From Geomonas sp. Red32 (GTDB taxonomy: Bacteria > Desulfobacterota > Desulfuromonadia > Geobacterales > Geobacteraceae), in the NCBI RefSeq assembly GCF_023652955.1, contig NZ_JAKLOY010000005.1, positions 124,001 through 188,000 of the forward strand: a stretch of DNA of 64,000 nt, written 5' to 3'. Below the pieces are notes generated by a model. That model was not told where the DNA came from, did no database searches, and worked only from the letters and a program-made list of their open reading frames with translations. Positions within the stretch are counted from its first letter, which is position 1; each line of letters begins with the position of its first letter. The position numbers and the translations under genes were made by a program. Below are positions 8,224-17,901 of the stretch, one piece after another.

Positions 8224-9265
8224 TGGCGCGCATCTCCCTTTCGGCGAGCGCCAGGTCGGTGTCGGTCATCATCTCCACCAGCCCCTGGAAGGTGGTCTTC
8301 GGCTCCCACTTGAGGACGCGCTTGGCCTTGGCGGGATCACCGAGCAGCAGGTCGACCTCGGCCGGACGGAAGTAGCGGGGATCGATCTCGATCACCACCT
8401 TGCCGGTCTTGATGTCGATCCCCTTCTCATGCGCCCCTTCTCCCTGCCACTCGAGGTGCATCCCGAGGCGTCCGAAGACCAGTTCGGCGAACTCGCGGAC
8501 GCTGTGGGTCTCACCGGTGGCGACCACGAAGTCGTCGGCGGTCTCCTGCTGGAGCATGAGCCACATCGCCTCGACGTAATCGCCGGCGAAGCCCCAGTCC
8601 CTCTTGGCATCGAGGTTCCCCAGGTAGAGGCAGTGCTGCAGCCCCAGCTTGATCCTGGCCGCCGCGCGGGTGATCTTCCTGGTAACGAACGTCTCGCCGC
8701 GGCGGGGGGATTCGTGGTTGAAGAGGATCCCGTTGCAGGCGAAGAGGTCGTAGCTCTCCCGGTAGTTCAGGGTGATGTAGTAGGCGTAGGCCTTGGCGGC
8801 CGCGTACGGGGAGCGGGGATAGAAGGGGGTGGTCTCCTTCTGGGGAGTCTCCACCACCTTCCCGTAAAGCTCCGAGGATGAGGCCTGGTAGAAGCGCGGC
8901 GAGATGCCGGTTTCGCGGATCCCTTCGAGAATCCTTACCGCGCCCAGGGCATCGACCTCGCCGGTGTACTCGGGAACGTCGAAAGAGACCCTGACGTGGC
9001 TCTGGGCACCGAGGTTGTAGATCTCGTCCGGGCGTACCTCGCGCAGGATCCGGTTGATGGAGCTCGCGTCGTTCAGGTCACCGTAGTGGAGAAAGAGCTT
9101 GGTCCCCGCCTCGTGCGGGTCGCGGTAGATGTGGTCGATGCGCCCCGTGTTGAAGGAGGAGGAGCGGCGGATCATGCCGTGAACCTGGTATCCCTTGGAG
9201 AGGAGCAGTTCGGCGAGATAGGAGCCGTCCTGCCCGGTGATGCCGGTGATGAGTGCTTTTTTCAT
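8216..9265 (-). CDS. gmd: GDP-mannose 4,6-dehydratase
   Basis: This 349-residue enzyme has the motif [12 protein letters not shown], then SSSELYG and the catalytic Tyr/Lys in YAAAKAY. The start chosen is the ATG at 9265 with GGAGG six bases upstream; a longer frame to 9304 adds unrelated residues. It dehydrates GDP-mannose to GDP-4-keto-6-deoxymannose, the first step of GDP-fucose synthesis. It overlaps fcl by 8 bp. GDP-mannose synthesis genes are not in the window. Confidence 0.95.
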   Translation of the reverse strand: MKKALITGITGQDGSYLAELLLSKGYQVHGMIRRSSSFNTGRIDHIYRDPHEAGTKLFLHYGDLNDASSINRILREVRPDEIYNLGAQSHVRVSFDVPEYTGEVDALGAVRILEGIRETGISPRFYQASSSELYGKVVETPQKETTPFYPRSPYAAAKAYAYYITLNYRESYDLFACNGILFNHESPRRGETFVTRKITRAAARIKLGLQHCLYLGNLDAKRDWGFAGDYVEAMWLMLQQETADDFVVATGETHSVREFAELVFGRLGMHLEWQGEGAHEKGIDIKTGKVVIEIDPRYFRPAEVDLLLGDPAKAKRVLKWEPKTTFQGLVEMMTDTDLALAEREMRANG

Positions 9266-9317
9266 GGTGCCTCCGGTGGCGGTCGAAATTAAATCTAACG
9301 GCAAAAGGATCGGCCGG

Positions 9318-10790
9318 CTAGGCCGGCTCGTAATTGGCCAGTATCTTCTCGATGATGCGGCTGGTGGAGCGTCCGTCGACGAACTGGACGAGCTCCACCC
9401 GCCCGCCGTTCGACTCCACCACCTCGCGCCCCACGACGCCGTCGAGGGTGTAGTCGCCCCCCTTGACCAGGACGTCCGGGCGGAGCGCCTCGATGACGGC
9501 GAGCGGGGTGTCTTCGTCGAAGATCACCACGTAGTCGATGCAATCCAGGGCGGCCAGGATGTGGGCCCGCTCCGCCTGCTCGATCAGGGGCCGTTTCTCC
9601 CCTTTGAGGCGGCGGACCGAGGCGTCCGAGTTGAGCCCCACGACGAGGAGATCCCCCAGCGAGCGGGCCTTCTGCAGGTACTTGACGTGCCCCACGTGGA
9701 GAAGGTCGAAGCAGCCGTTGGTGAAGACCACCTTCTTCCCGCGCCCGCGCTCCGCGCTCACCAGGTGGGCCAGCACGTCGAGGTTCTTGATCTTGGTGTC
9801 GCTGTCGGTCTGGCCGTGGCCAACCTCGGCGACGATCTCGGCCGGGGAGACGGTGGAGGTCCCGAGCTTGCCGACCGCGATGCCGGCCGCGACGTTGGCG
9901 ACCCAGGAGGCATCGGCCATGGAGAGGCCGCAGGCGAGTCCCAGGGAGAGGACCGAGATGACGGTATCGCCGGCGCCGGTGACGTCGAAGACTTCGCGGG
10001 CCACGGTCGGGATGTGGACCGCTTCACCCTTGGCCGGGAAGAGGGACATCCCCGCCTCGCTGCGGGTGATCAAGAGCGCGTCGAGCTGCAGCTTTCCGAG
10101 GAGAACATCGGCGGCTTGCTCCAGGCTTCCCTGGTCGGCAATGGTGATGCCGGAGGCGATCTCGGCCTCCTTGCGGTTGGGGGTGAGGAGGGTCGCGCCG
10201 GTGTATTTCTGGTAGTCGCTCCCCTTGGGGTCGACCACCACCGGGATCCCGAGGGTCCTCCCCGCCTTGCAGATCACCGAGAGGACCGCCGGGGTGAGCA
10301 CACCCTTGAGGTAATCGGAGACCACGATGACGTCGAAGTTGGAGCAGCAGGAGAGGAGGTAGCCGGTCATCAGCGCCTCGGCCTCGGGCCCCACCGCGGA
10401 CTTGGTCTCGCGGTCGATGCGGACGATCTGCTGGTTGGCGGCGATGACGCGGGTCTTCTTGCTGGTCTTTCTGGCCGGATCATCGAAAAGCCCCTCGATG
10501 CCGACGTTCTTCTCCTCGAAGGCGCGGCGCAGGAGGGCCCCGTTTTCGTCGGCGCCAATTACCGAGCAGACCGACACGCTGCACCCGAGTGCGGCGAGGT
10601 TGTTGACGACGTTACCGGCGCCTCCCAGGCGAAGGTCCTCGCGGGTCACCTCCACCACCTGGACCGGTGCTTCCGGCGAAATACGTTCCGCTTTCCCCCA
10701 CAGGTACTCGTCCAGCATCAGGTCGCCAATTACCAGCGCCCGAACCGTGGAGGCTTTGTCAAGAAACGACTCGACTTCTCTTCTATCCAT
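9318..10790 (-). CDS. hldE: Bifunctional heptose 7-phosphate kinase / heptose 1-phosphate adenylyltransferase
   Basis: This 490-residue protein matches HldE. Residues ~15-330 form a PfkB-type sugar kinase ([11 protein letters not shown]; catalytic TGAGDT), and residues ~355-490 form a nucleotidyltransferase with the [12 protein letters not shown] motif. It makes ADP-glycero-manno-heptose for LPS core. The start at the ATG at 10790 is preceded by CGGAG; the frame extends to 10910 but those 40 residues do not fit the family. Other heptose genes (gmhA, gmhB, hldD) are not in the window. Confidence 0.94.
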   Translation of the reverse strand: MDRREVESFLDKASTVRALVIGDLMLDEYLWGKAERISPEAPVQVVEVTREDLRLGGAGNVVNNLAALGCSVSVCSVIGADENGALLRRAFEEKNVGIEGLFDDPARKTSKKTRVIAANQQIVRIDRETKSAVGPEAEALMTGYLLSCCSNFDVIVVSDYLKGVLTPAVLSVICKAGRTLGIPVVVDPKGSDYQKYTGATLLTPNRKEAEIASGITIADQGSLEQAADVLLGKLQLDALLITRSEAGMSLFPAKGEAVHIPTVAREVFDVTGAGDTVISVLSLGLACGLSMADASWVANVAAGIAVGKLGTSTVSPAEIVAEVGHGQTDSDTKIKNLDVLAHLVSAERGRGKKVVFTNGCFDLLHVGHVKYLQKARSLGDLLVVGLNSDASVRRLKGEKRPLIEQAERAHILAALDCIDYVVIFDEDTPLAVIEALRPDVLVKGGDYTLDGVVGREVVESNGGRVELVQFVDGRSTSRIIEKILANYEPA

Positions 10791-10943
10791 AAAAACTCCG
10801 AAACCAGTTCTGTGTTCTACTTCTGCATTTTGAAGCCTTTCGGCTATAGTCTGTGCTCCATCTTGCACCTCACAGCCGTATGACAGAGGCAAACTGAGAG
10901 AGTTTAGCAAAAAGTTGCGACGAAGCTATGACAGATGAATTTT

Positions 10944-11891
10944 TTATTTCAGCTTGTTCAGCACCCCGGCGGCCAGCAGCGGAATCAGTATCTCGTGATG
11001 GCCGGTGACGGTGTAGCCGCGGCTCTCGCCGCTCGTGGGACGCTTCACTACATTGGTGAGCGGACGGTAGTGCTGCTGCATGTCGAAGTTGGCGGTGGTG
11101 AAGTGATCGACGTGGTGTCCCAGGTTCTGCGCGATGGAGAGCGCCTTCAGGAAGACCTCGGGAAGGAGCACAGCGCTCCCGATGTTCAGGTACACGCCTC
11201 CGTCCCCCAGCGAGGAGACCACCGAGGTGAAGATCCTGAAGTCGGTGTAGCTCGCCTGCCCGATGACGGCCCCGTCGGCGCTCGGGTGCTGATGGGTGAT
11301 GTCGGTCCCGATCGCCACGTGGACGGTGACCGGGATCTCGTTTTTAACGCAGGTCGCCATCAGGCTCTGCTCGCGGTAGGGAAGCTCGCGCTCGAGGATC
11401 ATTCTCCCGAGCGATTCGCCGTAGCCGAGCCCCTTGGCGACGCCGGCCTTGAGGGCCTCGTTGATCTGCTTCCCGGTCTCCTCGGCCATCCCGAAGTTCC
11501 CGGCATGAAGTACCGCACCGACGTCCTCGCTGGTGGCGCCGATCAGGGCGATCTCGAAGTCATGGATGGAGCCGGAGCCGTTCAAGGCTACCGCGGTCAC
11601 CACGTCCGCCTCGATGAGGGCCTTCAGAACCGGCTGTAACCCGCACTTGATGACGTGGCCGCCCATCGCCATCACCACCGGCTTCCCCTTCTCGCGGGCG
11701 GCCACTACCGAGTCGATGATCTTGTTGAGCGACTGCGCGCCCAGCTGATTCGGCATGGCGGCCAAAAGGTCGGCAACGGTCATCCCCGCCCGCACCGGGC
11801 CGGCAAAGTCGTCCTTCACATTGACCTTGTTGTTTCGGGTGGCGATCGGGTAGGTGGTGACCCCGGTGAAATCTAGCGGTGCGTATTTCAT
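10944..11891 (-). CDS. Conserved protein resembling deoxyhypusine synthase, function unknown
   Basis: This is a 315-residue soluble protein without signal peptide or membrane segment. Recognisable stretches include MAMGGHVIKCG, ALNGSGSIHDFEIAL, GTDITHQHPSAD and VYLNIGSAVLLPEVF. The alternating Gly-rich loops recall the NAD-binding fold of deoxyhypusine synthase, but I cannot confirm homology and the canonical DHS active-site lysine motif is not evident. AAAGGA precedes the ATG at 11891. It lies between hldE and a membrane transferase in a polysaccharide locus; a link to sugar metabolism is possible but unproven. Confidence 0.8.
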   Translation of the reverse strand: MKYAPLDFTGVTTYPIATRNNKVNVKDDFAGPVRAGMTVADLLAAMPNQLGAQSLNKIIDSVVAAREKGKPVVMAMGGHVIKCGLQPVLKALIEADVVTAVALNGSGSIHDFEIALIGATSEDVGAVLHAGNFGMAEETGKQINEALKAGVAKGLGYGESLGRMILERELPYREQSLMATCVKNEIPVTVHVAIGTDITHQHPSADGAVIGQASYTDFRIFTSVVSSLGDGGVYLNIGSAVLLPEVFLKALSIAQNLGHHVDHFTTANFDMQQHYRPLTNVVKRPTSGESRGYTVTGHHEILIPLLAAGVLNKLK

Positions 11892-11953
11892 AAGTCAAAT
11901 CCTTTCGATTGAAAGAAGTTCCAGGTTCTATGTGAGCAACAAGTCTATGAGGC

Positions 11954-12039
11954 GTAGGTTGCGTTGAACGGCTTCATCGTGAAACGCAACAATTAACGTT
12001 GCTGCAAAATGCCGCGTTTCGTACCTCAACGCGACCTAC
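11954..12039. repeat. Inverted-repeat element with gtaggttgcgttga ends
   Basis: The ends of this 86 bp element, gtaggttgcgttga (11954-11967) and tcaacgcgacctac (12026-12039), are inverted copies matching at 13 of 14 positions. Inside, gaaacgc and gcgtttc form a second nested pair. It fills most of the 158 bp gap between the sulfatase-fold gene and the deoxyhypusine-synthase-like gene, and looks like a small non-coding intergenic repeat or MITE-like element. Confidence 0.75.
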
Positions 12040-12049
12040 TACCCCCTGT

Positions 12050-13963
12050 TCAGAGCCCTTGGTACGCCTTGTAGAGGTACTGCAAATACGCCTGGGTGTC
12101 CTTTAACGACTCGGCATCCTGGGCGGCGCCCCGTCCCGGGTTGGTCCGCAGGATCACCTTCTTCGCCACGTCGTCGAACACCGTGGTCTGGTCGGCGGTC
12201 CGCATGGCAAAACCGGTGTGGAAGTTGTAATAGGCATAGTTCTGCCGGTTCTTGTTGAAGAGGTTGTTGCTCCAGCGGAACTGCTCGTAGGGAAGCCCGA
12301 GCTGGGCCAGCAGGGTGGCCGCGATGTCCGACTGCGAGGCGGTCTTGGTGAAGCGGGTCCCGCGGTATTCCTTCTTCAGCACCTCCCCGTAGAGAAGAAG
12401 CGGGATCCGGTAGCGCTCCGGCTGGTAGTTGTTCCGGTTGAGCGGCAGCGGATGCCCGTGATCGGCCACGAACACGAAGAGGGTGTTGGCGTACCACGGC
12501 TCCTTTCTTGCCCGCTCGAAGAAGGCCCTGAGGCTTAGGTCCGCGTAGTGGACGGCGTTTTTGAGCTTCACCGCCTCGCTGTTGCCGGGATAGACCGGGG
12601 CCATCGGGACCTCGAACGGCTCGTGGCTGCTCAGGGTGAAGAGGGCGCTGAAGAAGGGGGTTCTCTCGTTCCTCAGGTCGTCGATCACCCGGTTGAAGAG
12701 CACGCCGTCCTGCGCCCCCCACTTGGAATCCATGTCCTTCTTGTCGAACGATTCCCGATCGACGATCTTCTCGAACCCGGAGTGGTGCAAAAGGGCGATC
12801 ATGTCGTCGAACCGGTCGTCGCCGCCGTAGTGGAACTGGGTGGCGTACCCCGCCTGCTTGAGGGAGCCCCCCAGGGTGGGAAGCCGCTCCATCTTCATCG
12901 GGTGGGAGAGGATGGTCCCGTCCGGGTTGGAGGGATACCCCTGCAAAACTGCGGGGAACCCGAAGGAACTCCGGTAGCCGCTGGCGTAGAAATCGGTGCA
13001 GAGGAGGCCGCCGGCCGCCAGTTCGTCGAAGAAGGGGGCGATCCCCTTCTCGGCACCGAGCGCGCCCACCACATCGGCGGTCCAGCTCTCCATGATGAAC
13101 AGCACAATGTTCGGGCGCTTGGTGGTCAGCACCTCATCGGTGTCGTTGGGGATTCCTTTCCCGAACAGGCGGTCCACCCGCTGCTTGACCTCGGCGTCGG
13201 AGAGGTAGACGTAGTTGTTCCCCTTCTTCTTGAGGTAGTACTTGGTGTCGTAGATGAGGTTCCAGCTGGCGTTCAAGGCCGCATGGTTCGCGAAGGGGGT
13301 GCTCGAGAAGTAGACGAAGCTCGGGTTCATGGCCGCCACCCCCACGCTCCCGCGGATCGCGAGGAAGATCACTCCGGCGAAGAGGACGAAGAGGGGAAGC
13401 CGCACCAGCGAGCGCTGCGGGGTCCGGTGGATGGGAAGCCCGCTGCAGAAGAGCCGGTACAGGAAGCACCCGCACCACCCGAGGATCACCGCCGCCACCA
13501 CCAGCAGGAAAAGGGGGGACGACGCAGTGGAGGCGAAGGCCTCCCGGGGATGCTGGAGGTAGACGAGCGCCTGGGCGTTGAGCTTGGTTCCCCAGGCCTG
13601 GTAGATCTGCAGGTCGGCGATGGTCAGCACCGCCACCACGGCGCTCATCAGGTAGCTGTACCACTTGATGAATTTGGCCACCCCCCGGAAGGGGAAGAGG
13701 GAGTTGGCGAACCAGGTGAGGTACGGAATGACGGAGAGGTAGCCGGCTGCGGAAAGGTCCGCGTAGGCGCCATAGGCCAGCGTTCCGGCCAGGGTGGAGG
13801 CACCGAGGCCGGCGGATTTTGCTCCGTGGTAACCGAGGAAAGCCAGGCGGCAGATGAGGAAGTAGGTGAGCCAGAAAAGGAGGTACCTGAAGACGAAAGA
13901 AGGGAAATCCCTGACCAATCCGGATTTCCCGGTTGCTGCCACTTTTTTACTGTCGTGCGACAT
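12050..13963 (-). CDS. Membrane sulfatase-fold transferase (LtaS/phosphoglycerol transferase family)
   Basis: The protein has 637 residues with about five N-terminal membrane helices in the first ~225 residues, then a periplasmic alkaline-phosphatase-fold domain. Metal-site motifs are PNIVLFIMES, HYGGDDRFDD and VFVADHGHP. At the nucleophile position (about residues 332-333) the sequence reads YRSSFGF, so a serine appears where LtaS enzymes use threonine. Such enzymes transfer phosphoglycerol or phosphoethanolamine to glycans or lipid A. The SD GGAG precedes the ATG. The exact substrate is unknown. Confidence 0.85.
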   Translation of the reverse strand: MSHDSKKVAATGKSGLVRDFPSFVFRYLLFWLTYFLICRLAFLGYHGAKSAGLGASTLAGTLAYGAYADLSAAGYLSVIPYLTWFANSLFPFRGVAKFIKWYSYLMSAVVAVLTIADLQIYQAWGTKLNAQALVYLQHPREAFASTASSPLFLLVVAAVILGWCGCFLYRLFCSGLPIHRTPQRSLVRLPLFVLFAGVIFLAIRGSVGVAAMNPSFVYFSSTPFANHAALNASWNLIYDTKYYLKKKGNNYVYLSDAEVKQRVDRLFGKGIPNDTDEVLTTKRPNIVLFIMESWTADVVGALGAEKGIAPFFDELAAGGLLCTDFYASGYRSSFGFPAVLQGYPSNPDGTILSHPMKMERLPTLGGSLKQAGYATQFHYGGDDRFDDMIALLHHSGFEKIVDRESFDKKDMDSKWGAQDGVLFNRVIDDLRNERTPFFSALFTLSSHEPFEVPMAPVYPGNSEAVKLKNAVHYADLSLRAFFERARKEPWYANTLFVFVADHGHPLPLNRNNYQPERYRIPLLLYGEVLKKEYRGTRFTKTASQSDIAATLLAQLGLPYEQFRWSNNLFNKNRQNYAYYNFHTGFAMRTADQTTVFDDVAKKVILRTNPGRGAAQDAESLKDTQAYLQYLYKAYQGL

Positions 13964-14009
13964 CTTGCTCCTTAAGACACCTTCTCCTTTTACCCCATCC
14001 TCACCTCCG

Positions 14010-14029
14010 CCCTCCCCAGCTGGGGAGGG
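14010..14029. repeat. Perfect 20-bp GC palindrome, copy of a dispersed repeat
   Basis: A perfect palindrome (ccctccccag and its complement) lies between two minus-strand genes. With its flank (13992-14035) it matches, in reverse orientation, the sequence at 47641-47683: both carry ccctcccc, gggagggcgg and gtgaggatgggg in order. It is therefore one copy of an interspersed REP-like family and may also end transcription of the epimerase region. Confidence 0.8.
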
Positions 14030-14064
14030 AGAGGTTGGCTAAGACGAAGATAGCTGGTGCGCCG

Positions 14065-15075
14065 TTACTTCCCGTAGTACTCGCGGTACCACTTGACGAA
14101 TTTGCCGACCCCCTCCTCGATGGAGGTGGACGGCTTGAAACCGACATCCCTCATGAGATCGTCGACATCGGCGTAGGTGGCGGGAACGTCCCCCGGCTGG
14201 ATGGGAAGGAGGTTCTTCTGGGCCGTCTTGCCGAGGGCGTCCTCGAGCACCTCGATGAAGCGCATAAGCTCCACCGGGGAGTTGTTGCCGATGTTGTAGA
14301 TCCGGTACGGCGCGTAGCTGGTACCGGGGTCCGGGCTCTTCCCGCTCCAGGCGGGGTTGCCGGCCGGGATCTTTTCCATCACCCGCATCACCCCTTCGAC
14401 GATGTCGTCGACGTAGGTGAAGTCACGCTGCATCTTGCCGTTGTTGAAGACGTCGATGCTCTTTCCTTCCAGGATGGCCTTGGTGAAGAGGAAGAGCGCC
14501 ATATCGGGGCGTCCCCACGGTCCGTAGACGGTGAAGAACCTGAGCCCGGTGGTCGGCAGACCGTAGAGGCTCGAATAGGTGTGGGCCATCAGCTCGTTGG
14601 CCTTCTTGGTGGCGGCGTAGAGCGAAACGGGATGGTCCACGTTGTGGTGCACCGAGAACGGCATCTCCGTGTTCGCCCCGTAGACCGAGCTGGAGGAGGC
14701 GTAGACGAGGTGCTTCACCTTGTTGTGACGGCACCCCTCCAGGATATTGATGAAGCCGGTAATGTTGCTTTCGGTGTAGGCGTGGGGGTTCACCAGCGAG
14801 TAGCGGACGCCGGCCTGGGCGGCCAGGTTCACCACCGTCTGGAACTGCTCCCTGGCGAAGAGATCCGCCATCGCCTCGCGATCGGCCAGGTCCATCTTGA
14901 CGAAACGGAAGCCGGGGAGCGGGGTGAGCTGGGCCAGCCGCGCCTCCTTGAGCCGCACGTCATAGTAGTCGTTGACGTTGTCGAGGCCAACGACCTCCAC
15001 ACCCCGGCCTAGAAGCCGCTTCGACAGGTGAAATCCGATGAAACCGGCGGCGCCTGTTACCAGAACCTTTCCCAT
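14065..15075 (-). CDS. NAD-dependent epimerase, probable UDP-glucuronate 4-epimerase
   Basis: This 336-residue extended short-chain dehydrogenase begins [19 protein letters not shown] at the ATG at 15075, with GAGGGG just upstream. The catalytic pair is in YAATKKANE, and PWGRPDMA plus [18 protein letters not shown] are typical of the CapI/LspL class that makes UDP-galacturonate from UDP-glucuronate. It would supply an acidic sugar for LPS core or O-chain. UDP-glucose dehydrogenase is not in the window. Confidence is high for the family, moderate for the substrate. Confidence 0.88.
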   Translation of the reverse strand: MGKVLVTGAAGFIGFHLSKRLLGRGVEVVGLDNVNDYYDVRLKEARLAQLTPLPGFRFVKMDLADREAMADLFAREQFQTVVNLAAQAGVRYSLVNPHAYTESNITGFINILEGCRHNKVKHLVYASSSSVYGANTEMPFSVHHNVDHPVSLYAATKKANELMAHTYSSLYGLPTTGLRFFTVYGPWGRPDMALFLFTKAILEGKSIDVFNNGKMQRDFTYVDDIVEGVMRVMEKIPAGNPAWSGKSPDPGTSYAPYRIYNIGNNSPVELMRFIEVLEDALGKTAQKNLLPIQPGDVPATYADVDDLMRDVGFKPSTSIEEGVGKFVKWYREYYGK

Positions 15076-15143
15076 AGAACCCCTCGTCATTGAAATAGGA
15101 TGGAAACGTACCGACAAACGATAGCACAGCGAGAGTTTTCCGC

Positions 15144-16280
15144 CTACTTTTTAAGTCCGGCGATCACCTCGACGATCCGGCGGGCGGCCATGCCGTCCCC
15201 ATAGGGATTGTGGGCAAGGCTCATAGCGCGCCAGGCCTCCTCGTTATCCAGCAGCAGCGATGTCTCGGCGACGATCCGTCCGCGGTCGGTGCCGACCAGC
15301 TTCACGGTTCCCGCCTCCACCGCCTCCGGGCGCTCGGTGGTATGCCGCATCACCAGTACCGGTTTCCCCAAGGACGGCGCCTCCTCCTGCACGCCACCGG
15401 AATCGGTGACGATCAGGTGGGCCCGGTTCATGAGGTACACGAAGGGGAGGTAATCTACCGGCTCGATGAGATGGACGTTGGCAAGGGTGCCGTCCCCGAG
15501 GATACGGCGCACCGGTTCCTGGACGTTCGGGTTGAGATGGACGGGGTAGAGGATCTCCACGTCCGGATGGGTGGTGGCCAGCTCGGCCAGCGCCCGGCAG
15601 ATCTCCTCGAAACCGGCGCCAAAGTTCTCCCGGCGGTGCCCGGTAACCAGCACGAGCCGCTTCGCCGGGTCCAGGAAACCGAAGGTCTCTTCGAACTGGC
15701 GGTGCAGACCGGGGTCGCTCTCTATCTTGTGAGAGACGGAGAGGAGCGCGTCCACCACGGTATTCCCGGTCACATAGATCGAGCCGTCGGCAACCCCTTC
15801 CCGCAGCAGGTTGTTCCGCGAGGTCTCGGTGGGGGCGAAATGGAGGTCGGCTACCGCCCCGGTCACCCGCCGGTTGATCTCCTCCGGGAAGGGGGCGAAC
15901 TTATCCTGGGTCCTCAGCCCCGCCTCCACGTGCCCGACGGGGATGCGGAAGTAGAAGGAGGCGATCGAAGCGGCCATGGTGGTGGAGGTGTCGCCGTGCA
16001 CCAGGACCAGGTCGGGGCGCTCCTTCTCGAGCACCGGCTTCAAGCCCTGAAGGACCCGGCAGGTCACGTCGAAGAGGTCCTGCCCCGGCTTCATGATGTC
16101 GAGGTCGTAGTCCGGCCTGATGTCGAAAAGCGAGAGCACCTGGTCGAGCATCTGGCGGTGCTGCGCGGTGACGCAGACTATACTCCGGATGGTTTCCGGG
16201 TGCTTTTCCAACTCCTTGACCACAGGGGCCATCTTGATGGCCTCCGGGCGGGTGCCAAAGACGGAGAGAACAGTGATCAT
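15144..16280 (-). CDS. wecB: UDP-N-acetylglucosamine 2-epimerase (non-hydrolysing)
   Basis: This 378-residue enzyme starts [19 protein letters not shown] at the ATG at 16280, which overlaps the stop of the methyltransferase gene (ATGA). The motifs [16 protein letters not shown] and [10 protein letters not shown] are hallmarks of the family. It interconverts UDP-GlcNAc and UDP-ManNAc, a precursor of ManNAc-containing polysaccharides. The longer frame to 16367 is rejected because it overlaps the upstream gene and lacks family similarity. Confidence 0.95.
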   Translation of the reverse strand: MITVLSVFGTRPEAIKMAPVVKELEKHPETIRSIVCVTAQHRQMLDQVLSLFDIRPDYDLDIMKPGQDLFDVTCRVLQGLKPVLEKERPDLVLVHGDTSTTMAASIASFYFRIPVGHVEAGLRTQDKFAPFPEEINRRVTGAVADLHFAPTETSRNNLLREGVADGSIYVTGNTVVDALLSVSHKIESDPGLHRQFEETFGFLDPAKRLVLVTGHRRENFGAGFEEICRALAELATTHPDVEILYPVHLNPNVQEPVRRILGDGTLANVHLIEPVDYLPFVYLMNRAHLIVTDSGGVQEEAPSLGKPVLVMRHTTERPEAVEAGTVKLVGTDRGRIVAETSLLLDNEEAWRAMSLAHNPYGDGMAARRIVEVIAGLKK

Positions 16281-16900
16281 GACTGGCGTGCCCTCACCAC
16301 GTACTGAAAGACGAGCGACTCCTTGATGCGGTTGAACATCATCACGTTCAATAGCTTGATATTCCATCCGCCGTCAACCTTGCGGGAGATCGCCTCGACG
16401 GACATGCCGTTACCGGTGAAGAGCTCCTCGACTCCGGGGAGGGTGAAGAAACGGAGGTGGGTCCGGTCGAGGATACCCGCATCGCCGTAACGCCACTGCC
16501 CCTTCATCAATCCCCGCACTACGCGGTGAAAGCCGACGTTGGGGAGGCTCGCCACGATGCAGCCGCCCGGTGCCAGCAAGGCCTTGAGCTTGCCGACCAT
16601 GGCCCAGGGGTCGACGAGGTGCTCGAGGACGTCGGCGCAGATGATGCAGTCGAACTGTCCGGGCCGGAAGGGGAGCTCCACCTGCTCGAGGTTCCCCTCA
16701 ACCACCTCGTCCAGCACCGCGCGCGCCTGCGAGGCGGCGTCGGGAAAAATTTCGATCCCGCAGACTTCCTTGACCCCGGTCTGCTTCAGGTGGGCACCCA
16801 GAGCTCCGGAACCGCATCCGACGTCCAGCACCGAACGGCATCCCGCCGGGATCATCTCCAGGATCTCCGGCCGCAGCAGCCCGTAGTAATCGTCCCTCAT
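16277..16900 (-). CDS. SAM-dependent class I methyltransferase
   Basis: This 207-residue protein has the SAM-binding motif [12 protein letters not shown] at about residues 24-35 and the downstream segments [10 protein letters not shown] and [15 protein letters not shown], typical of the Methyltransf_11/23 type. It overlaps both the preceding GT2 gene and wecB by 4 bp (ATGA), so it is part of the glycan operon and probably methylates a sugar or acts on a glycan intermediate. The target cannot be told from sequence. Confidence 0.88.
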   Translation of the reverse strand: MRDDYYGLLRPEILEMIPAGCRSVLDVGCGSGALGAHLKQTGVKEVCGIEIFPDAASQARAVLDEVVEGNLEQVELPFRPGQFDCIICADVLEHLVDPWAMVGKLKALLAPGGCIVASLPNVGFHRVVRGLMKGQWRYGDAGILDRTHLRFFTLPGVEELFTGNGMSVEAISRKVDGGWNIKLLNVMMFNRIKESLVFQYVVRARQS

Positions 16901-17901
16901 ACACCCTCCGTCAGATCGACACGGCAGCCGGCAAGCTTCCGCTTGAGTGATTTTAACTGGTAATCGAAGCGCAGCCGCTTCCAGAATCCCCGCGGCCGCA
17001 GGAGCTCCGCCTTCTTGAGACGGTTTTCCACCCGGTACAGGGTGGTATCGTCCTGTCCCGAGGCCAACCGCTGCAGAGCCTGCGCGATCAGCTCGAGGTG
17101 GCGCTCCCGCGGGTGGGTGGTGCGGTAGCGCCGGATGCCGAACTTCCGTTCCAAAAGCTTCCGGTTGGCCTTCAAAAGTTTCTTGGTGGTGCCGGGCATG
17201 GCGCTGAACGAACCGCTGCCACGGTGGTAGATGAAGACGTTTTCGTTGAGGAGGAGGGTGAATCCTGCCCTGCGGACCCGCAGGCAGTAATCGTCGTCCT
17301 CGTAGAAGCCGAGGCCGTAGGCCTCATCCAGCCCCCCTACCCGCTCCACCACGTCCCGCCTGGTGGCCACGCAGAAAAAGCAGAGCCGCTCCATGGAGAC
17401 CGCTTCGCTCCGTCCGGTCCCGACCCAAAGCGCGCCCTGGCCGAGGATCTCCTTGGGGGAGGCGCTTTCGACCCACACTTCCTGTTCGTTGCCGGTGGCG
17501 TTGGAAACCGGGCCGACGAGCCCTGCGGTGGGATCCTCGCGAAGCGGCCTGACCAGCTCGGTCAGCCACCCCCGGCCCACCTGGGTGTCGTTGTTCAAGA
17601 GCACCAGGAACTCACCGGTGGCAACCTTCAGTCCGTCGTTGTTCCCCCCCGCGAACCCGCGGTTCACGCTGTTGAGGATCGGCTTGAGGCGCGGCTCCCG
17701 CCCGGCGAGCTCCCGAAGGTACCCCGGGGTTCCGTCCGAGGAGTTGTTGTCCACCACGATCACCTCGTAGTCGGGGTAATCGGTATTGGCGAAAACGCTC
17801 TCCAGGCAGGGCGCGGTGGTCCCAGAGAGCGAGTTGTAGCTCACCAGGATGATGCTGGCCCGGCCGGGGATCACCGTTTTTTCAGCCACAGCGTTTTCCA
17901 T
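16897..17901 (-). CDS. Glycosyltransferase family 2 (rhamnosyltransferase-like)
   Basis: This 334-residue protein has a GT-A fold: ASIILVSYNSLSGT near the start, VDNNSSDGTPGYL, the donor-binding NNDTQVG and GFYEDDDYC, typical of the WcaA/rhamnosyltransferase type. The start at 17901 has AAGG five bases upstream and lies 31 bp inside the preceding gene. The 3' end overlaps the methyltransferase by 4 bp. It likely adds one sugar of the surface glycan; the sugar is unknown. Confidence 0.9.
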   Translation of the reverse strand: MENAVAEKTVIPGRASIILVSYNSLSGTTAPCLESVFANTDYPDYEVIVVDNNSSDGTPGYLRELAGREPRLKPILNSVNRGFAGGNNDGLKVATGEFLVLLNNDTQVGRGWLTELVRPLREDPTAGLVGPVSNATGNEQEVWVESASPKEILGQGALWVGTGRSEAVSMERLCFFCVATRRDVVERVGGLDEAYGLGFYEDDDYCLRVRRAGFTLLLNENVFIYHRGSGSFSAMPGTTKKLLKANRKLLERKFGIRRYRTTHPRERHLELIAQALQRLASGQDDTTLYRVENRLKKAELLRPRGFWKRLRFDYQLKSLKRKLAGCRVDLTEGV

